Shown in pieces: positions 1 to 8,440 of a stretch of DNA of 34,027 nucleotides (its first letter is position 1; each line of letters begins with the position of its first letter). The DNA is from Muribaculaceae bacterium. Lineage in GTDB: Bacteria; Bacteroidota; Bacteroidia; Bacteroidales; Muribaculaceae. The translations under genes were made by a program, and so were the position numbers. Location: NCBI GenBank assembly GCA_016281825.1, contig JAEEJI010000053.1:1-34027 (forward strand), given 5' to 3'. The notes beneath the pieces are model-generated. The model was not told the origin of the DNA and ran no database searches. It was given only the letters and a program-made list of their open reading frames with translations.

Positions 1-30
1 AAAAAACTCTTTAGTTTAATTTTTTCTAAC

Positions 31-38
31 TAATTTTG
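31..38 (+). promoter_or_regulatory. Bacteroidota -7 element for hemW
   Basis: TAATTTTG matches the Bacteroidota -7 consensus TAnnTTTG and lies 28 bases before the hemW start codon. No TTTG is seen at the expected -33 position, which would fall at bases 7-10, so the call rests on one box only. Confidence 0.5.
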
Positions 39-66
39 CCCCTGAAATAAGGTCTTACATGGTTTT

Positions 67-1188
67 ATGGCTGGAGTATATGTACATATTCCGTTCTGTA
101 AGCAACGCTGCGTCTATTGTGATTTTTATTCCACAATCGATGCCGCGTGGCAGGATACGTATGTCGATACGCTCATCGATGAGGCAAGACATCGTCAATG
201 TGAGGTTCGTCAATGTTTCAAAACACTCTATATCGGGGGTGGTACGCCGTCGCAACTGAAAACTGACCTGATGAGCAGACTTGTTGTTGGCTTGCGCGAG
301 GCATTGCCCCTCAATGCCGTGGAGGAATTCACGGTCGAGGTCAATCCTGATGATGTGACCGAACGTTACGTCCACATGCTCGCTGCTTGTGGTGTCGACC
401 GTGTGAGCATGGGTGTCCAGAGTTTTGTAGATGACGAACTGCGCTTCATCCGTCGTAGGCATGATGCGCAGGGGGCGCGACAGGCAGTGCTGACGTTGCG
501 TCACGCGGGCATTAACAATGTCAGTGTCGATTTGATATATGGCATCCCCAGCCAGACGTTGGACACTTGGCGGTATTCGGTCGACCAAGCCATTGCATTG
601 GACGTACAGCACATATCGGCCTACAACCTGAGCTACGAGAGAGGTGCGCCGTTGTGGGCCATGCGAGAGCGAGGAGAGGTTACCGAGCTGGACGATGACA
701 CATGCGTCGAGATGTATCAACTGCTGGTCAGGCGATTGGAGGCGGCTGGATATGAGCACTATGAGATTTCCAATTTCGCAAAGCCTGGTTTCTATTCCCG
801 CCACAACTCCTCCTACTGGGACGGCACCCCTTATTTGGGACTAGGTGCCGCGGCACATAGCTTCGATGGCGAGGTGCGTCGATACAATCCGGCTGACCTG
901 CAAGAATACCTCGACCGCATCAATGAACAAGGCATCGCTTACGACGAAGAGCGTCTGACGGCCGAAGAACAATACGACGAGACCGTGATGCTGGCGTTGC
1001 GCACCGCGCGCGGACTGGACACCGCCATCATCCACGACCGCTTCGGCCAGGACACCTACGATTACCTCATGCGCCAGGCGCGTCAGCACATCGATGAGGG
1101 GCGGCTCACCGCTCTCGGAGGCCAGTTGAGGCTTGCCCCCGAGGCCGTAATGCTTGCCGACGCCATCATCCGCGATTTATTTCTTTAG
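67..1188 (+). CDS. hemW: HemW-type radical SAM protein (heme chaperone)
   Basis: This 373-residue protein belongs to the HemN/HemW radical SAM family. Cys11, Cys15 and Cys18 form the CX3CX2C motif that binds the [4Fe-4S] cluster, and GGGTPS at residues 57-62 is the SAM-binding glycine motif. The fourth cysteine found in true coproporphyrinogen dehydrogenase HemN (CX3CX2CXC) is missing: Cys18 is followed by Asp-Phe. The length also fits HemW, so a cytoplasmic heme-trafficking role is more likely than coproporphyrinogen oxidation. The ATG at 67 places the typical family opening (VYVHIPFC) at the N-terminus, and a -7 promoter box lies just upstream. The next gene follows after 76 bases on the same strand. 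Confidence 0.9.
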   Translation: MAGVYVHIPFCKQRCVYCDFYSTIDAAWQDTYVDTLIDEARHRQCEVRQCFKTLYIGGGTPSQLKTDLMSRLVVGLREALPLNAVEEFTVEVNPDDVTERYVHMLAACGVDRVSMGVQSFVDDELRFIRRRHDAQGARQAVLTLRHAGINNVSVDLIYGIPSQTLDTWRYSVDQAIALDVQHISAYNLSYERGAPLWAMRERGEVTELDDDTCVEMYQLLVRRLEAAGYEHYEISNFAKPGFYSRHNSSYWDGTPYLGLGAAAHSFDGEVRRYNPADLQEYLDRINEQGIAYDEERLTAEEQYDETVMLALRTARGLDTAIIHDRFGQDTYDYLMRQARQHIDEGRLTALGGQLRLAPEAVMLADAIIRDLFL

Positions 1189-1200
1189 CCTGTCAAGTAT

Positions 1201-1219
1201 TGCGAGCCACTGGCTCGCA
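1201..1219. other. Hairpin between hemW and the nitroreductase gene
   Basis: Two perfect 9-base arms (TGCGAGCCA and TGGCTCGCA) flank a single C. The + strand continues with a run of A rather than T, so this is not a standard intrinsic terminator for hemW. It may be an RNA stability or processing element within a shared transcript. Confidence 0.5.
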
Positions 1220-1264
1220 CAAAAAAATGAGAAGCAACAACTGAAAACTGACAACTAAAACCTA

Positions 1265-1939
1265 ATGATAACAATCCAAGAAGCAATCGAACAGCGCCAC
1301 AGCGTGCGCCGTTACACACTGCAACCCATTGAGGCCGACAAGGTCATCGCGCTGAAAGAGTTGGTAGACCAGTGCAACCGAGAGAGCAGGATGCACATCC
1401 AACTGGTGATTGACGAACCCAAGGCGTTCGCTAGTCCGTTGGTGCATTACGGCACATTCTCGGGGGTGATGAACTACCTTGCCATGATTGGCCCGGCCGA
1501 TGACCCCTTGCTCGACGAGAAGCTGGGATACTATGGCGAGAAAATAGTCCTGGAGGCACAGCGCATGGGGCTCAACACCTGCTGGGTGGCGCTCACCTTC
1601 CGCAAGAACCGCAAGGCTTTCACGGTCAACGCAGGTGAGAAACTGCGCTGCGTCGTCGCCATTGGCTATGGTCAAACACAAGGTGCTGGGCACAAGATAA
1701 AGACCGTCGAACAAGTGTCGAAATGCGATGGACCCATGCCCGATTGGTTCCGCCGTGGTGTCGAGGCTGCATTGTTGGCCCCCACTGCCATCAACCAGCA
1801 GAAGTTCATCTTCACCTTGCACGAGGGCAATAAGGTCGAGGCGCAGGCTCGATGGGGCTTTTACGAAATCATCGACCTCGGCATTGTCAAATATCATTTT
1901 GAGATTGGCGCAGGGCGCGAAAACTTTAGGTGGATATGA
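1265..1939 (+). CDS. Nitroreductase family protein
   Basis: This 224-residue protein has the nitroreductase-family N-terminal pattern: a helix ending in RHSVRRY (residues 11-17), which contributes phosphate contacts to FMN in this family. A central segment (GYYGEKIVLEAQRMGLNTCW) matches the conserved helix seen in these flavoproteins, and a second half carries APTAINQQ, another FMN-site pattern. It is probably a cytoplasmic FMN-dependent oxidoreductase, but the substrate cannot be told from sequence. No promoter box is seen between it and hemW, so the two may be co-transcribed. Its TGA stop overlaps the start region of the following galactanase gene, which suggests translational coupling. Confidence 0.82.
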   Translation: MITIQEAIEQRHSVRRYTLQPIEADKVIALKELVDQCNRESRMHIQLVIDEPKAFASPLVHYGTFSGVMNYLAMIGPADDPLLDEKLGYYGEKIVLEAQRMGLNTCWVALTFRKNRKAFTVNAGEKLRCVVAIGYGQTQGAGHKIKTVEQVSKCDGPMPDWFRRGVEAALLAPTAINQQKFIFTLHEGNKVEAQARWGFYEIIDLGIVKYHFEIGAGRENFRWI

Positions 1940-2934
1940 TGAAGAGATTCTTATTGACAATGATGGCTTGTGTGGTGTTGCAGGCCTATGGCACTGACTT
2001 TTGGCTCGGGGCCGACATCAGTGGAACAACCCAAATGGAGGCATGGGGCGTGCAACTCTATAATGCCCAGGGTGAGCCTCGAGAAAACACCGAACTGATG
2101 CGCGAGTTGGGGCTGAATGCCGTGCGGTTGCGCGTGTGGGTAAACCCCAAGGGCGGGTTTTGTGGTCCGGTAGATGTGTTGGCAATGGCCTTACGTGCCC
2201 AGCGCCTGGGCATGGCAGTGATGATTGACTTCCACTACAGCGACTGGTGGGCCGACCCGGGAAAACAGAACATCCCCGAGGCCTGGAAACACATGGTCTA
2301 TGAGCAGATGTGTGAAGCGCTAGCCAACCACACACGACACACTCTGCAATTGTTGCGTACTGCGGGCATTGATGTGCGATGGGTGCAAGTGGGCAACGAA
2401 ACCACGCACGGCTTCCTGTGGGACATGGGACGCGCCGAGACCAACATGGCGCAGTATGCTGGGCTGACCCAAGCGGGCTATGACGCGGTCAAGCAAGTAT
2501 ATCCCGACGCGCAAGTCATCGTCCATCTCGATGGAGGATGTGACCCCAAGCGATACCACTTTATCTTTGACGGTTTGAAGGCGCATGGCGCACGATGGGA
2601 TATGATTGGACTCAGTGTATATCCCTACTGGGACCAGGACGCGGGTTTGGAACAGGACGATGAGGGTACACTTCGCGACTGCATCGACAACATCAACGCG
2701 CTACATGATCGCTACGGCACAGAACTGATGATTGTCGAGACAGGCTACGAAGTCGCGCGACCCGAAGAGGGTAGGGCGTTCATGCAACGGCTCATCGATG
2801 CCTCACGCACCCAAACCAATGGCCATTGCCACGGAGTCTTCTACTGGGCACCTGAACTTGAAGGCCAATACCCGCTGGGAGCTTTCCGTGACCACCGCCC
2901 CACAATCATCATGGACGCATTCCGCTCTAAATGA
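1936..2934 (+). CDS. GH53 arabinogalactan endo-beta-1,4-galactanase, exported
   Basis: The product matches glycoside hydrolase family 53, which cuts beta-1,4-galactan side chains of pectin. The FHYSDWWADPGKQ block is a strong family signature. The likely acid/base Glu is in VGNETTHG (about residue 155) and the nucleophile Glu is in IVETGY (about residue 268). The roughly 110-residue spacing fits known galactanases. The N-terminus (Met-Met-Lys-Arg then a hydrophobic run ending near QAYG) is a signal peptide, so the enzyme acts outside the cytoplasm. A GTG at 1930 and an ATG at 1939 are also possible starts. ATG 1936 overlaps the previous stop (ATGA), which favours coupled translation. The protein is about 332 residues, close to single-domain family length. 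No SusC/SusD pair is nearby. Confidence 0.92.
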   Translation: MMKRFLLTMMACVVLQAYGTDFWLGADISGTTQMEAWGVQLYNAQGEPRENTELMRELGLNAVRLRVWVNPKGGFCGPVDVLAMALRAQRLGMAVMIDFHYSDWWADPGKQNIPEAWKHMVYEQMCEALANHTRHTLQLLRTAGIDVRWVQVGNETTHGFLWDMGRAETNMAQYAGLTQAGYDAVKQVYPDAQVIVHLDGGCDPKRYHFIFDGLKAHGARWDMIGLSVYPYWDQDAGLEQDDEGTLRDCIDNINALHDRYGTELMIVETGYEVARPEEGRAFMQRLIDASRTQTNGHCHGVFYWAPELEGQYPLGAFRDHRPTIIMDAFRSK

Positions 2935-2938
2935 AAAT

Positions 2939-2978
2939 TGCCCCGCAGTCGTTTTGAAGTGACTACGGGGCAGTTTTT
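2939..2978. terminator. Bidirectional intrinsic terminator between GH53 gene and tnaA
   Basis: Arms TGCCCCG (2939-2945) and CGGGGCA (2966-2972) pair, with an inner AGTC/GACT stem separated by one C-A mismatch and a 10-base loop. Five T follow on the + strand. On the - strand the stem is followed by a T-rich stretch. It sits between two convergent genes and could serve both. Confidence 0.85.
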
Positions 2979-2997
2979 GCTTATGTGCAGGGAATTA

Positions 2998-4371
2998 TCA
3001 CAGTCGGCGCAGCTGAACGGTGAAGTGCCGCATCAGCGGAGCTTCCCACTCAATGGCGACACCGCGCGTAATCTCGTTGCGGCGGTCGTACACGTTCTTC
3101 AACGCGGCGGCAATCACATCCATGTGATTGTCGGTATAGACGCGGCGGGGTATGCACAGGCGCAAAAGGTCGAGACCGCCGAAGCGGTTCTCACGAGTGA
3201 CTGGGTCGCGGTCGGCTAGGATGTAACCAATCTCGCAACCGCGGATTCCGGCCTCCAGATACAACTCGCAAGTCAACGTCTGGGCTGGGAACTCTTCTTT
3301 AGGAATGTTGCACAACACCTTGTCGGCATCGATGAACAGGGCATGTCCACCGGCAGGACGCTGGTAGGGGATGCCATAGTCATCGAGTTTCTTTGCCAGG
3401 TACTGAACTTGGTGGATGCGGGTCTCGAGCATGTCAAATTCGGTGTTCTCGTCCAGACCGACGGCCAGTGCGTTCAAGTCACGACCATTCAAACCACCGT
3501 ATGTGATAAAGCCTTCGAAGGGAATACAGAAGAGTTTGGCTCCCTCATACCAGTCCTCGTTATTGGTGGCAATAAAGCCGCCCATGTTCACCAGACCATC
3601 CTTCTTGGCAGACATGGTCATGGCATCAACGTAGCTGTACATCTCGCGGGCAATCTCCTTGATGGTTTTGTCTGCATAACCTTCCTCACGCGTCTTAATG
3701 AAGTAACTGTTTTCGGCGAAGCGAGCCGAGTCCATAACCACGGGTACGCCATACTTGTGGCACAGCTCGCAGGTCTCGCGGATGTTCTGCATCGAGACGG
3801 GCTGTCCACCAACGGTGTTGTTAGTGACGGTAAGAACCATGAATGGCACGTTGCCTGGGTTCTCGCGAAGCACTTTCTCAAGTTTCACAAGTGATACGTT
3901 GCCCTTGAAAGGCAGTTCAAGTTGGGTGTCCTTGGCCTCATCAATGGTCACATCGATGGCGTATGCCTTGCGGCTCTCGATATGCCCCTTCGTGGTGTCA
4001 AAGTGAGCATTCCCGGGGATGACATTGCCTTCTTTGACAAGATAAGAGAATAGCACGTTCTCGGCGGCGCGACCCTGATGGGTGGGAATGACATACTTGA
4101 AGCCAAAGAGGCGTTGCACGACCGACTGGAACTTATAGAACGACGTGGCACCGGCATAGCTCTCGTCGCCCAACATCAACTCGGCCCATTGGCGGTCGCT
4201 CATCGCACCGGTACCCGAGTCTGTCAGACAGTCGATGTAAACTTGCTCGGCTTTGAGCATGAACACGTTGTAATGGGCTTCTTTCAGCCACTGCTCTCTC
4301 TCCTCGCGAGTACTCTTGCGAAGAGGTTCAATCATCTTGATTTTCCAAGATTCAGCAAACGGTAATTCCAT
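2998..4371 (-). CDS. tnaA: Tryptophanase (tryptophan indole-lyase)
   Basis: This 457-residue PLP enzyme would split L-tryptophan into indole, pyruvate and ammonia in the cytoplasm. Length and N-terminus resemble tyrosine phenol-lyase, so the specificity residues matter. Asp125 in HFDTTKGH corresponds to E. coli TnaA Asp137 (Thr in tyrosine phenol-lyase). Ile381 sits where tyrosine phenol-lyase has its substrate-binding Arg381. His449 in MRHFT corresponds to TnaA His463 (Phe in tyrosine phenol-lyase). All three favour tryptophanase. Lys257 in SAKKD is the PLP lysine, and Tyr72 in DESYAG is the conserved active-site Tyr. The gene stands alone with its own promoter. No TnaC leader peptide or permease gene adjoins it, so the regulation differs from that of E. 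coli. Confidence 0.93.
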   Translation of the reverse strand: MELPFAESWKIKMIEPLRKSTREEREQWLKEAHYNVFMLKAEQVYIDCLTDSGTGAMSDRQWAELMLGDESYAGATSFYKFQSVVQRLFGFKYVIPTHQGRAAENVLFSYLVKEGNVIPGNAHFDTTKGHIESRKAYAIDVTIDEAKDTQLELPFKGNVSLVKLEKVLRENPGNVPFMVLTVTNNTVGGQPVSMQNIRETCELCHKYGVPVVMDSARFAENSYFIKTREEGYADKTIKEIAREMYSYVDAMTMSAKKDGLVNMGGFIATNNEDWYEGAKLFCIPFEGFITYGGLNGRDLNALAVGLDENTEFDMLETRIHQVQYLAKKLDDYGIPYQRPAGGHALFIDADKVLCNIPKEEFPAQTLTCELYLEAGIRGCEIGYILADRDPVTRENRFGGLDLLRLCIPRRVYTDNHMDVIAAALKNVYDRRNEITRGVAIEWEAPLMRHFTVQLRRL

Positions 4372-4423
4372 TGGTTTTACTGATACTATAGGGTTCTTTA
4401 GTTGTTAGGTTTGTAAAATTGCG

Positions 4424-4454
4424 CAAATATACAAAAAACTGCAATACACCACAA
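4424..4454 (-). promoter_or_regulatory. Bacteroidota promoter for tnaA
   Basis: Read on the - strand, CTTG (core TTG at 4452-4454) is followed by 20 bases and then TATATTTG (4424-4431), a perfect TAnnTTTG -7 box. It predicts a leader of about 45 bases before the tnaA ATG. Confidence 0.8.
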
Positions 4455-4475
4455 GAAAGTTGGCAATTTTTAACG

Positions 4476-5951
4476 TCAACGCATGATTTTTTCACCATTT
4501 GATGACACGATCACACCATGGCTGTCGGGCGTGGCAAGACGGCCATCAAGAGTGTAACTTATTGATTGTGTGCTTGGTAATTCGCTGGAAATAGACGAAA
4601 TGCCAGATTGGGAGTTGAATTCTTCACGGGCAGCGGTGAGCAAGGAGCGCATCGACGGATCGGACATCATATTGGCAAATACCATACCGCCGAGCAGTTG
4701 ACCGGCTTCAACATCGCTTTGCCAGTTGGTGCCCGCAATGACGCGGCTCTGGCCATACTCCCAACCGCGTTTAAGAATCGTGTCCTGGTTGCTTGGACAG
4801 ATGTCCATCAACAACAAGGCTGACAACCACCCGACAGCAGCGTGCTCTGAGGGGTAACTGCTAATGGGAGATGAGGTGATTGTTCCGTTCAAAGGGGACT
4901 CTCTAAGACGTTCATACGGAGGACGGCGATGGTTGACTGTCTGGAGCATATAGCAGTTGTCGGTCGCCTGAGTTATGCCAGTCTCGAGCAGTCGGTAGAT
5001 GGTTGGGGTTGTGGTGGCAGCGATGTTGATGCCAAGGATTGAGGCGAATGCATTGCTGATGCCCGCCACAGTCATGTCGGCATCGGCAATGGCTTGCTGG
5101 CCCAGAAGGTCATCGCGTTGGGATTTGCCAGAATAGAAGGCTGTCACGTCGTATGCATAAGCTGCACCCGTACTGTCAGGCTGCTCGGGAAGGAACTCAA
5201 TGGATGGATGGAGCTGATTAAGTGCGGTGGGGCGAGTGTTGTGGGTAGCGCTGTCATATTCGGCTTGGGCCTTGTCAACGGCGGCGAGATATGCTTCACT
5301 TACATGAAGACGGGCAAAATTGGCCGAGGTCATAAGTCGGGCGGCATTGACATCACTCTGCCAATGAGCGCCAATGATGAGACGGCTCTGACCATACTCG
5401 TAGCCACTATCGAATAAGTCATCTTGCACTTGGGGGTTTATCTCGGCTAGGATTAAAGCTCCGGCCCAGCCAAACATGGAATGAGCAGAGGGGTAAGAAC
5501 CTTGCTTACGCAAAGAACTGGCTTTCTCGGGACCGAAGACTGGGTCGTTAAAACGGTCAAATGGTCGCCGACGGTTATAGTATGTCTTGGCTGCGCCACA
5601 TGACTGGCCAATGTAGTTCATGGATGTGTAGAGTAACTCGCGGATGTCTGGGGTGCTGGTGCTAGAAGCAAGTAGACCAAAGATGTTTTTCATTCTTTCG
5701 GCTATATACATGGCGCCATAACCCACGTCGGTCAACGCTTGTTGGCCGCGATCACTGTCACGCAAACCCTTGTGGTACATATATTGATGAACATCATAGG
5801 CAAACGCCATGCTCAATGAGTCAGGGGGGGGAGGTAGATATTTCACGGCTGTGGGATAAGGCATGTCCATGACACTCGACAAGCCTTGGCCGCTAACTGC
5901 AAGAATGAGAAAGCATGAAAACAATAGGGTTATCGTTCTTTTCATAACCAA
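4476..5951 (-). CDS. Exported two-domain PAP2 (class A acid phosphatase-like) protein, C-terminal domain degenerate
   Basis: The 491-residue protein starts with a signal peptide and holds two PAP2/acid phosphatase domains in tandem. The first has the full KX6RP-PSxH-SRX5HX3D signature: Lys122, Arg129-Pro130, PSAH 154-157, Ser189-Arg190, His196 and Asp200. In the second the Lys position is Leu336 and the nucleophilic His is Asn409 (GTNWQSD), although PSEH 367-370 and Ser402-Arg403 remain. The second half is thus probably inactive or a binding domain. The C-terminal tail (DGR...GVIV...EKIMR) resembles the short C-terminal domains common on exported Bacteroidales proteins, perhaps a type IX secretion or anchoring signal. 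It is the last gene of a four-gene operon, 12 bases after the LRR gene. Met3 is an alternative start. The natural substrate is unknown. Confidence 0.85.
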   Translation of the reverse strand: MVMKRTITLLFSCFLILAVSGQGLSSVMDMPYPTAVKYLPPPPDSLSMAFAYDVHQYMYHKGLRDSDRGQQALTDVGYGAMYIAERMKNIFGLLASSTSTPDIRELLYTSMNYIGQSCGAAKTYYNRRRPFDRFNDPVFGPEKASSLRKQGSYPSAHSMFGWAGALILAEINPQVQDDLFDSGYEYGQSRLIIGAHWQSDVNAARLMTSANFARLHVSEAYLAAVDKAQAEYDSATHNTRPTALNQLHPSIEFLPEQPDSTGAAYAYDVTAFYSGKSQRDDLLGQQAIADADMTVAGISNAFASILGINIAATTTPTIYRLLETGITQATDNCYMLQTVNHRRPPYERLRESPLNGTITSSPISSYPSEHAAVGWLSALLLMDICPSNQDTILKRGWEYGQSRVIAGTNWQSDVEAGQLLGGMVFANMMSDPSMRSLLTAAREEFNSQSGISSISSELPSTQSISYTLDGRLATPDSHGVIVSSNGEKIMR

Positions 5952-5963
5952 AGATGTTAAATG

Positions 5964-6848
5964 TTAATACTTTCCTAACATGATATTAATTAATTGATTG
6001 ATGTCCGAAATATCAATTTTGCCATCCTGAGTAAGGTCGCCTATTGTCAAATCAACGTGCTCTCTGCCCAACATGTCGTTAATCAATAAGTTCACATCAG
6101 CAATGTCAACTAATCCATCGGCAGTCACATCGCCCTCTTCGGCACGTTCATCGAGATGACTGAAACGAGGCCATTCGGATGAAGCATCATAGGCTTGTTT
6201 CGAACCCAGGTGAACATACACCTGACAAGTGGTGTACCATGATGATTGGCTGTTCAACGGGCCATCGCATATTGCGGGTACAGGGTTGAGCAACGTGAGC
6301 GACTGAAGGGGGGTCTGGTCGAAAACACACCTCCCCAAGTATGACACCCCACGACCCAAGGTCAGCGAAGATAGGCTTGGGCATTCAGCAAAGGCGTACT
6401 CTTCAATCTCAGACAATCTGTTGTACATCTTCACCTCACGCAGTAATGGACAGTGATAGAAGCTATAAGCCTCAATGCATTCAAGTTTGCGACCTAGGAT
6501 GACCGACTCAAGCTGTGGGCAATTGCTGAATGATTCGACCGAAACACTCAAAGCATTATTGGGCAGCTGCACGGTGCGGACGTAGGTGTTGTTGATGAAT
6601 GGGGAACTGAACTCATCACCAATATATAATATGGTGTAAATGTTTCCTTCATATTCCACTGTCTCGGGGATTATGACATCAGGTGATGAACCGGTGTAAC
6701 GTAGGAGCGTTGCTGTCAGTTTGCCCCAGATGTAGTTGCAGTCAAACACAAAGTCACCCGACTGATAACGTACAGCGTAAGCTGATTGAAATATCAGAGC
6801 CATGGCTATGATAGCGAATAAACGATACGGAGATGTGATTCTAATCAT
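5964..6848 (-). CDS. Exported leucine-rich repeat (BspA/LRR_5-like) protein with dockerin-like C-terminus
   Basis: This 294-residue protein has a signal peptide ending near QSAYA, then several LRR_5-type repeats (patterns such as ESFSNCPQLESVIL, YSFYHCPLLREV and YAFAECPSLSSLTL, about residues 100-190). At residues 239-294 are two EF-hand-like dockerin type I repeats with calcium loops DVTADGLVDIAD and DLTQDGKIDISD. LRR_5 proteins of this kind are often surface-exposed adhesins. Dockerins normally bind cohesins, but no cohesin is visible in the window. Its ATG overlaps the previous gene's stop by four bases (ATGA, 6845-6848), so it is translated within the PAP2 operon. It may bring the phosphatase-like proteins to a surface or ligand, but that is inference. 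Confidence 0.85.
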   Translation of the reverse strand: MIRITSPYRLFAIIAMALIFQSAYAVRYQSGDFVFDCNYIWGKLTATLLRYTGSSPDVIIPETVEYEGNIYTILYIGDEFSSPFINNTYVRTVQLPNNALSVSVESFSNCPQLESVILGRKLECIEAYSFYHCPLLREVKMYNRLSEIEEYAFAECPSLSSLTLGRGVSYLGRCVFDQTPLQSLTLLNPVPAICDGPLNSQSSWYTTCQVYVHLGSKQAYDASSEWPRFSHLDERAEEGDVTADGLVDIADVNLLINDMLGREHVDLTIGDLTQDGKIDISDINQLINIMLGKY

Positions 6849-8440
6849 GGCTTAACAATCTTCTTTCCTTTGCTCACGAGCACACCACGGCTATGTGGGG
6901 TGGCGCGTCGGCCATCGATGGTGAAGAGTGGAGGCTCGCTCTGTGATGGGTCTACTTGGATTGACGGTGAGTCGGTGATAACGACATCTTGTATGATGCG
7001 GTACTCGTTTTGTGCGTGATCAAGCAGGTCGATAAAGTCGCTGCCCGAAGCAACAAGCGACAAGGCTATGCAGCCAATGACTCGACCAGCCTCGACGTCA
7101 CTGTGCCAGTTGGTGCCAGATATCACACGGTTCAACCCATATTGATATCCGGCCTGTAACAAGGTATCGCGCCGCTCGGGAGCAATCATCGTGAGGGCTA
7201 GGGCAGTTGCAAGACCCTTGCTGGCATGAGCAGAAGGGTAACTGTTGACATCAACCAACTCATCGGGACTCTCTAGCGTGAACGGAGCAGTGTTGAAAAC
7301 AACGAATGGCCGCCGTCGACTTTGGGAGCGCGACTTGACTTGATTACACAACACATCGCAACACGACTCAACCAATCTCAATAGTTCATAGATGTAGGGG
7401 GTGGATTCCGGACTGATTGCAAGTGGAATGATGGGTTGGAAGGCATCCATCGGGTTCTCGAAATCCATGTAGCTGGCTCCTAATAAGTCGTTTGATGACA
7501 AACTGTCGCGTAACGGAGACAATGCTAGATAACGACTCATGTCACTCTGAAAACTACCGTCACTCTCTCCTTGAATGGCAGGAATCAAGGACGATAGCTT
7601 GTGGGTTAGTGTGTCATTGGACAATAACTGGTCGATGGTGGAGGAATTGCGATCAATGTTAAGCAACTGAGACGTGTGTTGGCGCAAGGATATCAGTCGA
7701 TTGCGGAAACGAGGTAGAGACATCAGTTCGGCAAAGACAACAGTACCTAATTGGCGAGTCACGTCAACGTCGCTGCTCCAAGCAGCACCGCTCAAGATAT
7801 TGAACCAACCATGTTGGTAGGCGCGAGAGAGGATTGTATCGGCATGCCAGGGATTGAGGCAACTCATTACCATGCCCGTGAGCCAGCCCGAGACACCAAA
7901 GTGTGACGGAAACGAGTTGCTGGGAGAAGAAGAATAGTTTGATGCGTAGTTGCTGGAAGTGCGGAGCATGCCAAAGTTTGCCTCGCGCAGACGAACACAA
8001 GGACGTAACCGATACCAAGAGTTGGGAATCTTCTGGATCATGAGGTTCGAACTTCTTCGGCAGGAATCCAAAAACAGAAACAAGTCTTTGTTGACACTTG
8101 TGTTTACCTGAATGCCAAAAGCGGGCTGGAAAAAAACGACATGGTTATTGGCATAGTAGATCTGAAGCGACGCCTCACTAGTGGAGCGATAGTCAAACGT
8201 GGCGTGCTTTATATCGTCGACATAAGCTGAATCGCGCAGAGATTTGAACAGGAAGTGACAATACATATCCCTTGCCCAATGAGGATTATTCTCATCATTG
8301 ATGGTGGCAGGAAGAAATACTGTCGGGTTGGGTGCCTGAGAGGATGAGAAGAACTGGCCATAACAAGCTGTGGGCAACGAGAGAACGATGACCAGCAACA
8401 GGATGATGTGTGACACAAGCGACTTCATGGGAGTGGTCAT
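6845..8440 (-). CDS. Exported two-domain PAP2-like protein, both active sites degenerate
   Basis: The 531-residue protein has a signal peptide (hydrophobic residues about 10-27) and two PAP2-like halves related to its operon neighbours. In the first half the PSxH motif reads PSHF (178-181), SR is Phe213-Asn214, and the catalytic His is Ala220. In the second half PSAH (402-405) is kept, but SR is Asn437-Arg438 and His is Asn444 in GTNWHSD. Neither half is expected to have normal PAP2 phosphatase chemistry. The C-terminal tail (DGRRATPHSRGVLV then KKIVKP) matches that of the 4476-5951 product. Both ends overlap neighbours by ATGA, indicating coupled translation. It is a likely pseudoenzyme, kept intact with no frameshift, which suggests a binding or structural role. 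Met5 is an alternative start. Confidence 0.82.
   Translation of the reverse strand: MTTPMKSLVSHIILLLVIVLSLPTACYGQFFSSSQAPNPTVFLPATINDENNPHWARDMYCHFLFKSLRDSAYVDDIKHATFDYRSTSEASLQIYYANNHVVFFQPAFGIQVNTSVNKDLFLFLDSCRRSSNLMIQKIPNSWYRLRPCVRLREANFGMLRTSSNYASNYSSSPSNSFPSHFGVSGWLTGMVMSCLNPWHADTILSRAYQHGWFNILSGAAWSSDVDVTRQLGTVVFAELMSLPRFRNRLISLRQHTSQLLNIDRNSSTIDQLLSNDTLTHKLSSLIPAIQGESDGSFQSDMSRYLALSPLRDSLSSNDLLGASYMDFENPMDAFQPIIPLAISPESTPYIYELLRLVESCCDVLCNQVKSRSQSRRRPFVVFNTAPFTLESPDELVDVNSYPSAHASKGLATALALTMIAPERRDTLLQAGYQYGLNRVISGTNWHSDVEAGRVIGCIALSLVASGSDFIDLLDHAQNEYRIIQDVVITDSPSIQVDPSQSEPPLFTIDGRRATPHSRGVLVSKGKKIVKP

Noticed and set aside
55-804. Reverse open frame of 249 codons opposite hemW
   Set aside because: It is a shadow of the hemW coding sequence. 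hemW has clear family motifs and a promoter box.
1201-1219. Intrinsic terminator after hemW
   Set aside because: The stem is perfect but followed by A rather than T on the + strand, so it was listed only as a hairpin.
2998-4371. Tyrosine phenol-lyase
   Set aside because: The length and N-terminus suggested it, but the three specificity positions favour tryptophanase.
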